Part shown: positions 4,620-8,837 of the stretch, piece after piece
How the letters are laid out: every line of letters starts with the position of its first letter
How positions within the stretch are numbered: the stretch's first letter is position 1
Position numbers and translations under genes: made by a program
The notes under the pieces: generated by a model
Told to the model about the DNA's origin: nothing
The model's input: only the letters and a program-made list of their open reading frames with translations
Databases searched by the model: none
NCBI GenBank assembly: GCA_045643785.1
Contig: JAZRFR010000019.1
Location: forward strand, 1 to 8,837
Source of the DNA: CAMEON01 sp045643785
Lineage (GTDB): Bacteria; Bacillota; Clostridia; Oscillospirales; CAG-272
Length of the DNA: 8,837 nucleotides
Direction: 5' to 3'

Positions 4620-7427
4620 TTAATCTTCCTTCTTGCGCTTGACGGTCAGAGCCGCGCCGCCCACGATGGCCATGGGCACAAGCAGGGAAGGAATCACCGA
4701 GCCGCAGCCCTTCTCAGGAGTCTCGGTCTCTCCATCGGTGGGAGCCTCGGTGGGGGTCTCGCCGGGAGCCGTGGAAGCCTCGGTTTCGGTCTCACTCTCC
4801 TCAGGAGGCACGCTGCCGGGCATAACGGTGTTGAACGCGTAGTTCAGTCTACCCAGAGGAGCTACGTCGCCCTCGGTGTAGAACTGCTCCATGGTGGTCA
4901 TCTTGGAATCGCTGTCCACCCACTTGAAGTGGAAGTTCATGTAATCGGGGTGAGTCACACCCAGCATCTCCAGGGGGACTTCAATCATCATCCGGTTGTC
5001 CTTGACGCGGTAGGAGACCTCACCGATCACCTCGAAGGAGAAGGCGTTGTCGGTGCCGTTGTACTTGGCCACGGTGGTGGTGAACTCATCCTTGGCGGAG
5101 TAGTTGACGATGTAATCGTAGCCGTGCCAGCCCGTCTCTACGTTCTGATCTGCGTCGATAAAGAGCTGCATCCAGGAGGAATCCGTGTCGGGCCTGGAGA
5201 TATCGAAGCGGGTCTCTGCGTAGAAGTATACGTTTTTCGTATCGTGGGTGATCTTGAAGGCGGCCAGATCGTTGCGGCCTGTGGTGTCGGTGTAGACCTG
5301 ATTGCCGTAGCCGTTGAAGTCGCGGTCGTGGCAGTCCTTGGTATAATCGGTGTAGGTGACGGTGACGGCATCCCACTGGTCAAAGCCGCCCGTGACGTTG
5401 ATGGGATTGCGGGCATCCTGCAGAATGATGGGAGCCGCGCCCTTGTACTTCTGGATGTTGAAGGCCAACTGCATGTAGTAGTTGTCGAAGTAGCCGCCCT
5501 TCATCATTTCGATGTCGCGGGAGAACTCCACGGATGCCAGATCTACGAAATGGGCGTATTCGTTGGAGGTGGACTGTCTCTGGGCGATCCACTCGTTCCA
5601 GCCCGTGACCAGCACGAAGGGAACGTCTGCCTTGTGAGCTACGTCCCACTGAGCCTGGAAGTTGAGTCCCTGTTTGTACAGCTCGGGATCGGCGGCGATG
5701 GCATTGTAGTATTCCTCGGTCAGCTTATCGGTGAGCTTAGCGGAGCCGTAGGAGCGGCCAAGATTGCCGCGGTCCATCATATCGTAGATGGAATCGCTGA
5801 ATCGCCAGGTGTTGCGGTGCTGAGCTACCGAGACGTTGATGGCAGACTTTTTGCCCTCGCCGTCCTTGTAGATATACTGGGGACGCTTGCCGTCCATCCA
5901 AGGCCATGCGTTGATGTGATTCTCCTGCTCGGTGGGCCACTGGTTGATCTTCATAGTGAAGAAATCGTCAATGTTGGCATCGGCGGGGCCGATGATGACG
6001 GGCTTGCCATCGATACAGAACCACGTGTCGGGGTAGCGGTTTTGGGCGTAGATCTCGGAGTAGAGATTCTTGACCATGGTGTGTGCGTTGGTGTTGGTGT
6101 AGAACACAACGCCGGGGGCGTTATAGCCCTGCTCGTTCATCTCGTGAAGGATCTTCATGATCTTCAGAGCCGTATCCGCATGGGTGTGGTTATTGGTGGT
6201 GTCGAAGAACAGGAAATCTACCCCTGCGTTGGTGAGCAGCTCCATGTGCTTGCGGAGCACCCACTCGTCGTTGATGTAGTAGTAGCCGTAGAGAGGCTCC
6301 CCGAACCAGTGGAACTCACCGGGTTTACCGTACTTGCCGGTGGAGAGCTTACCCTTGTCGGCATCGGGGGTGGAGTCCAGGATCTTCTGCAGATCGTAGA
6401 TCTTGTCGGTGGGGGCATGCTTACCGTGCCACAGGAAGTAGAACATACCCACGTAATGCTCGCCCTTATCTCCGATGACACCGACCTCGGTTGCATCATA
6501 CAGCGAACGGCCGAGATCGTCGGTGCCGGCATACCCGCCGAAACGGTAGATGGGGTCGTTAGGGACGGTGAAGGACTTGGTCTCATCACCCACCTTGTAG
6601 GAGATGGTCACAGTCTTGCCGTCCTCGGACTCGGTGAAGGTCAGAGATCCTTCGCGGGTGTCCTCGAGGGTGGTCTCCATGTCCTTGTATGCGGGATCTG
6701 TCCAATCGACGGTCATACCGGTCTCCTCCTCTTCTGGCTCAGCGTTGTCGGAGTTTTGTTTCTCCCAATCGAGAAGCTTTTTGTATTCATCGTAGTTGAA
6801 GCCCTCCGCACCGTCCTCGGTGTCGAAGAAGGCAATACAGCGAATGTCAATGGAATCACCGGGGTTGATTCTGGGGTTCAGGGGGTCAAAGCGCCAGCCT
6901 GTGAAGGTCACACTCTCGTCGCAGTCCTTCCAGGCGTCGCAGACCACGGCCATCTTGGCAAATTCCTTGGTGGGGATCCAGCGCCAGACCTGAATGCCAC
7001 CCTTCTGACCCATCTGCACGCCGTCGGAGCGGTTGCAGTACAGCTCGCCGTCCTTGTCCATGTCGGTGCGGTAGATGATGGCTACCGATTTGCACTCCGA
7101 GGGCTTGAACTCGGGGGGGTAGAGGTTGAGAAGGGGATCGTCGGCGGTGGCGGTGAAGGTGGTGTGGGAGCCCTCGGTCACCTCATATTCCACGTTACCG
7201 GGACCCGCAAAGCCGTAGTGGGTGGTCAGATCCATGTACCCGATGGGAATGGTGGTATTTACTTGGGGCTTTTCCGCAGACAACAGATCAAAAGAATAGG
7301 AAGGGGGATTCATCATGTCAGAGTCGTCCTTTTTTACGGCTTGCGCGCAGCCCGAAAGCGCAATGGCTCCTCCCAACAGGGAGGAACAGAGGAGCGCAAT
7401 GACAGTACGCTTGAAGTTTGGTTTCAT
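4620..7427 (-). CDS. Surface lipoprotein with GH71/GH99-like putative glycosidase domain and C-terminal membrane tail
   Basis: A 935-residue exported protein. Residues 1-27 are a lipoprotein signal (basic MKPNFKR, hydrophobic core, lipobox LSGC with Cys27). Residues about 55-210 form a beta-rich module ending GDSIDIRCIAFFDTEDG, followed by an acidic linker (230-236). Residues about 318-660 look like a (beta/alpha)8 barrel related to GH71/GH99-like proteins or DUF5010: YVGMFYFLWHG, AGVDFLFFDTTNN (401-413), GKPVIIG (474-480) and VTGWNEW (607-613). Asp409 and Glu612 are candidate active-site acids. Residues about 685-840 resemble a CBM9/DOMON-like sugar-binding domain (LAAFKITHDTKNVYFYAE). A Glu/Thr/Pro stalk (876-905) leads to GCGS (907-910), a hydrophobic stretch (911-929) and KRKKED. 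The likely role is glycan hydrolysis or binding at the cell surface; the substrate cannot be told. AAAGGAAA precedes ATG. It follows the 7463-7993 gene by 35 bases. Confidence 0.9.
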   Translation of the reverse strand: MKPNFKRTVIALLCSSLLGGAIALSGCAQAVKKDDSDMMNPPSYSFDLLSAEKPQVNTTIPIGYMDLTTHYGFAGPGNVEYEVTEGSHTTFTATADDPLLNLYPPEFKPSECKSVAIIYRTDMDKDGELYCNRSDGVQMGQKGGIQVWRWIPTKEFAKMAVVCDAWKDCDESVTFTGWRFDPLNPRINPGDSIDIRCIAFFDTEDGAEGFNYDEYKKLLDWEKQNSDNAEPEEEETGMTVDWTDPAYKDMETTLEDTREGSLTFTESEDGKTVTISYKVGDETKSFTVPNDPIYRFGGYAGTDDLGRSLYDATEVGVIGDKGEHYVGMFYFLWHGKHAPTDKIYDLQKILDSTPDADKGKLSTGKYGKPGEFHWFGEPLYGYYYINDEWVLRKHMELLTNAGVDFLFFDTTNNHTHADTALKIMKILHEMNEQGYNAPGVVFYTNTNAHTMVKNLYSEIYAQNRYPDTWFCIDGKPVIIGPADANIDDFFTMKINQWPTEQENHINAWPWMDGKRPQYIYKDGEGKKSAINVSVAQHRNTWRFSDSIYDMMDRGNLGRSYGSAKLTDKLTEEYYNAIAADPELYKQGLNFQAQWDVAHKADVPFVLVTGWNEWIAQRQSTSNEYAHFVDLASVEFSRDIEMMKGGYFDNYYMQLAFNIQKYKGAAPIILQDARNPINVTGGFDQWDAVTVTYTDYTKDCHDRDFNGYGNQVYTDTTGRNDLAAFKITHDTKNVYFYAETRFDISRPDTDSSWMQLFIDADQNVETGWHGYDYIVNYSAKDEFTTTVAKYNGTDNAFSFEVIGEVSYRVKDNRMMIEVPLEMLGVTHPDYMNFHFKWVDSDSKMTTMEQFYTEGDVAPLGRLNYAFNTVMPGSVPPEESETETEASTAPGETPTEAPTDGETETPEKGCGSVIPSLLVPMAIVGGAALTVKRKKED

Positions 7428-7462
7428 AACATATTTCCTTTCCGTGTGTTTCGTTGGTGATT

Positions 7463-7993
7463 TTATCGCGCTATGGTTTGGCTGCCGCTCCAGCGGTAGA
7501 TCTCGAAAACGCCTATGTACGTGCCGCCGAGCTTTTCCATGAAGCCTGCGGGCTTTTGGAGTCTTTCCAGCATGCGGTTCAGCTCGCCTTCATCGTCGGG
7601 CATCTGATAGAGCCACTCCATGGGAGAGGTGCTGACCTTTCGGTGATTTTCGTAGGCCTCTTGATTCTTGTAGCGTACGATGGCCACGATGCGGTCATCA
7701 ATGATCTCCTTGATGGCAGCCGGGGCATCCTCGGGGGGCAGGGCGGAGGCGACCTCAGCCTGCCCGAACCGCAAGGCACAGGTGGTCACGTATCCATGGG
7801 CGGTGCTGACCGTCAGGGATACCGAGAACCGCCCGTCGGCGGGGTGGGGCAGGATGAACTCCAGCACCTCCTCTCCTTTTTCGGTGGTGTCCGTGACAGC
7901 GCGGGGACGGTTGTCCCGCGGAAATTGCGGTGAGAAGGTACGCGTCAGAAGGGAAGCGTACTCCTCAAGGGTGAATTGGGAGTAATGAGGCAT
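7463..7993 (-). CDS. Hypothetical cytosolic protein, 176 residues
   Basis: I do not recognise a family. There is no signal peptide or membrane segment. The N-terminal half reads as alternating strands (EEVLEFILPH, GRFSVSLTVSTAHGYVTTCALRFG). A helix follows (APAAIKEIIDDRIVAIVRYK), then NQEAYENHRKVSTSPMEWLY, a Glu/Arg-rich helix (DEGELNRMLERLQK) and a final strand GTYIGVFEIYRW. The sequence suggests a compact alpha/beta fold. ATG at 7993 has AAGGAG with 7 bases spacing; a second ATG at 8000 is out of frame. Its stop is 35 bases from the start of the large lipoprotein gene with no hairpin between, so the two are likely co-transcribed from the promoter at 8081-8109. It could be an accessory or unrelated small gene; the spacing alone does not prove a shared job. 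Confidence 0.85.
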   Translation of the reverse strand: MPHYSQFTLEEYASLLTRTFSPQFPRDNRPRAVTDTTEKGEEVLEFILPHPADGRFSVSLTVSTAHGYVTTCALRFGQAEVASALPPEDAPAAIKEIIDDRIVAIVRYKNQEAYENHRKVSTSPMEWLYQMPDDEGELNRMLERLQKPAGFMEKLGGTYIGVFEIYRWSGSQTIAR

Positions 7994-8049
7994 GGTACAT
8001 CTCCTTGGGATCCGTGTACGGGGATAGCAGAAAAATTTGTGCGTACCCC

Positions 8050-8078
8050 TTGCAATCTTCGCGGATCTATGGTATTAT
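8050..8078 (+). promoter_or_regulatory. Promoter for the DUF6062-like gene
   Basis: TTGCAA (8050-8055), 17 bases, TATTAT (8073-8078), with TGG before the -10 box (extended -10). The expected start is near 8085, about 55 bases before the ATG at 8140. Its -10 box is two bases from the -10 box of the opposing-strand promoter, so the two probably exclude each other. Confidence 0.75.
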
Positions 8079-8080
8079 AT

Positions 8081-8109
8081 ATTATAAATGATTTCCGACT
8101 AAAAATCAA
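8081..8109 (-). promoter_or_regulatory. Promoter for the hypothetical protein-lipoprotein unit
   Basis: On the minus strand TTGATT (8109-8104), 17 bases, TATAAT (8086-8081). The expected start is near 8074, about 80 bases before the ATG at 7993. A second TATAAT at 8079-8074 on the same strand has a weaker -35 match. Confidence 0.75.
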
Positions 8110-8139
8110 GAGGAAAATAGAAAAAAACGGAGGTTCCCC

Positions 8140-8837
8140 ATGGAACAGATTTATACCATACCCGTTAACGAGGCCTTTGAGGCCTCCCGTGATGACCCAT
8201 CCTGTGGCTGTCCCATGTGCGCCATCTACCGCAAGCTCGAAGAAAACGAATTGGATCTGATCCTCGGCGCTTCCATGATGGAGCCTGACGTGCGCATCAA
8301 GACTAACAAGGAGGGCTTTTGCCGTACCCACTACGATATGATGTTCGTTCGCAAGAACCGTCTCGGAATGGCTCTGACCATGGAGAGCCACCTTGCCGAG
8401 CTCAGGCAGGAGATAAAGGACGGAGGCTTGTTTTCTTCCCCCGGTGCTAATCCCATAAATCGTATAGGACAGCTGAAGAATAGCTGTTACGTGTGCCGCC
8501 GTATAGAGGTTAATTTCGGTCATATGATAGAAACGGCGGTGTTTCTTTGGGACGGAGATCCCGAATTCAAGGACAAGCTGAAGGCGCAGCCCTATTTCTG
8601 TCTGCCTCACTATCATACGCTTCTCTCCGTGGCGAGAGAACGTCTTGCAAAAAAGACCTTTGCCGAATTTGAAAAGCAGTGTGCCGCTATCGTTAACGCC
8701 TATGCCGAGAAGCTGGAGGGTGACGTGAGCTGGTTCTGCAAGAAATTCGATTACAGATACGGCGGAGAGCCTTGGTACGACTCCAAGGGTGCGGTGGAGA
8801 GAACCATAAAATTCCTTCGCTCCGACTTGCATAAAGC
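8140..8837 (+). CDS. DUF6062-like Cys/His-motif protein, N-terminal part (runs off right edge)
   Basis: The frame from ATG at 8140 stays open to the last base, giving 232 residues with no stop, so the C-terminus is missing. GGAGG lies 6 bases before ATG. It starts MEQIYTIPVNEAFEASRDD and matches, from memory, the Clostridia-specific DUF6062 family, whose function is unknown. Two Cys/His sites repeat along the chain: C24-x2-C27 with FC61-x2-H64-Y, and C116-x2-C119 with FC154-x2-H157-Y. The gaps between the CxxC and the CxxH are 33 and 34 residues. That is the pattern of two zinc-binding units arising by duplication; metal binding is inferred. An extra C22 precedes the first pair. No signal peptide or membrane segment is seen. 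It diverges from the minus-strand unit at 7463-7993. Presence as a gene is secure; the family name is less so. Confidence 0.88.
   Translation, partial: MEQIYTIPVNEAFEASRDDPSCGCPMCAIYRKLEENELDLILGASMMEPDVRIKTNKEGFCRTHYDMMFVRKNRLGMALTMESHLAELRQEIKDGGLFSSPGANPINRIGQLKNSCYVCRRIEVNFGHMIETAVFLWDGDPEFKDKLKAQPYFCLPHYHTLLSVARERLAKKTFAEFEKQCAAIVNAYAEKLEGDVSWFCKKFDYRYGGEPWYDSKGAVERTIKFLRSDLHK

Noticed and set aside
4929..7460. Plus-strand open frame of 843 codons
   Set aside because: Antisense shadow of the large lipoprotein gene; Val/Gly/Leu-rich product with no motif and no ribosome binding site, a common effect of GC-biased third positions.
7945..8832. Minus-strand open frame of 295 codons
   Set aside because: Antisense to the DUF6062-like gene and overlaps the promoter region and the start of the 7463-7993 gene; the plus-strand frame has a ribosome binding site, promoter and paired Cys/His motifs.

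Overview
The window looks like a chromosomal segment from an anaerobic Clostridia-type Firmicute, probably a gut Oscillospirales or Christensenellales relative. The grounds are a DUF512 radical-SAM gene close to der, a DUF6062-type gene, strong AGGAGG ribosome binding sites, TTGACA-17-TATAAT promoters, and a secreted protein with a Glu/Thr/Pro-rich stalk and a Cys-Gly-Ser/membrane/Lys-Arg tail of a kind I associate with gut Clostridia. The lineage is inferred from gene content; there is no rRNA to confirm it.

Left block (1-3691, minus strand, read right to left): a consensus promoter at 3663-3691 drives a DUF512 protein (PDZ plus radical-SAM-like Cys motif), a small lipoprotein with a SmpA/BamE-like sequence, and der (double-GTPase ribosome assembly factor). 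A structured spacer with two near-perfect hairpins follows, then the 5' part of obg, which runs off the left edge. The theme is ribosome-assembly GTPases with a conserved companion of unknown function. Der carries a Val where the second GTPase domain should have its Walker B aspartate.

Middle (3692-4619): a second consensus promoter, divergent from the first, drives a 182-residue membrane protein of unknown family on the plus strand. Downstream lie a large inverted repeat built of GATACRA heptamers and a hairpin terminator that pairs best on the minus strand and probably serves both converging genes.

Right block (4620-8837): an apparent minus-strand two-gene unit encodes a small cytosolic protein of unknown function (7463-7993) and then a 935-residue surface lipoprotein (4620-7427). 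The latter has an N-terminal beta-rich module, a GH71/GH99-like putative glycosidase barrel, a CBM9/DOMON-like module and a C-terminal membrane tail. A plus-strand DUF6062-like gene with duplicated CxxC...FCxxHY motifs starts at 8140 and runs off the right edge. The two transcription units diverge from promoters whose -10 boxes are only two bases apart.

No tRNA, rRNA, CRISPR array, transposase or phage gene is seen. There is no obvious defence or mobile system. The best leads are the Der Walker B substitution, the doubly anchored glycosidase-like lipoprotein, the heptamer inverted repeat and the duplicated Cys/His motif in the edge gene.
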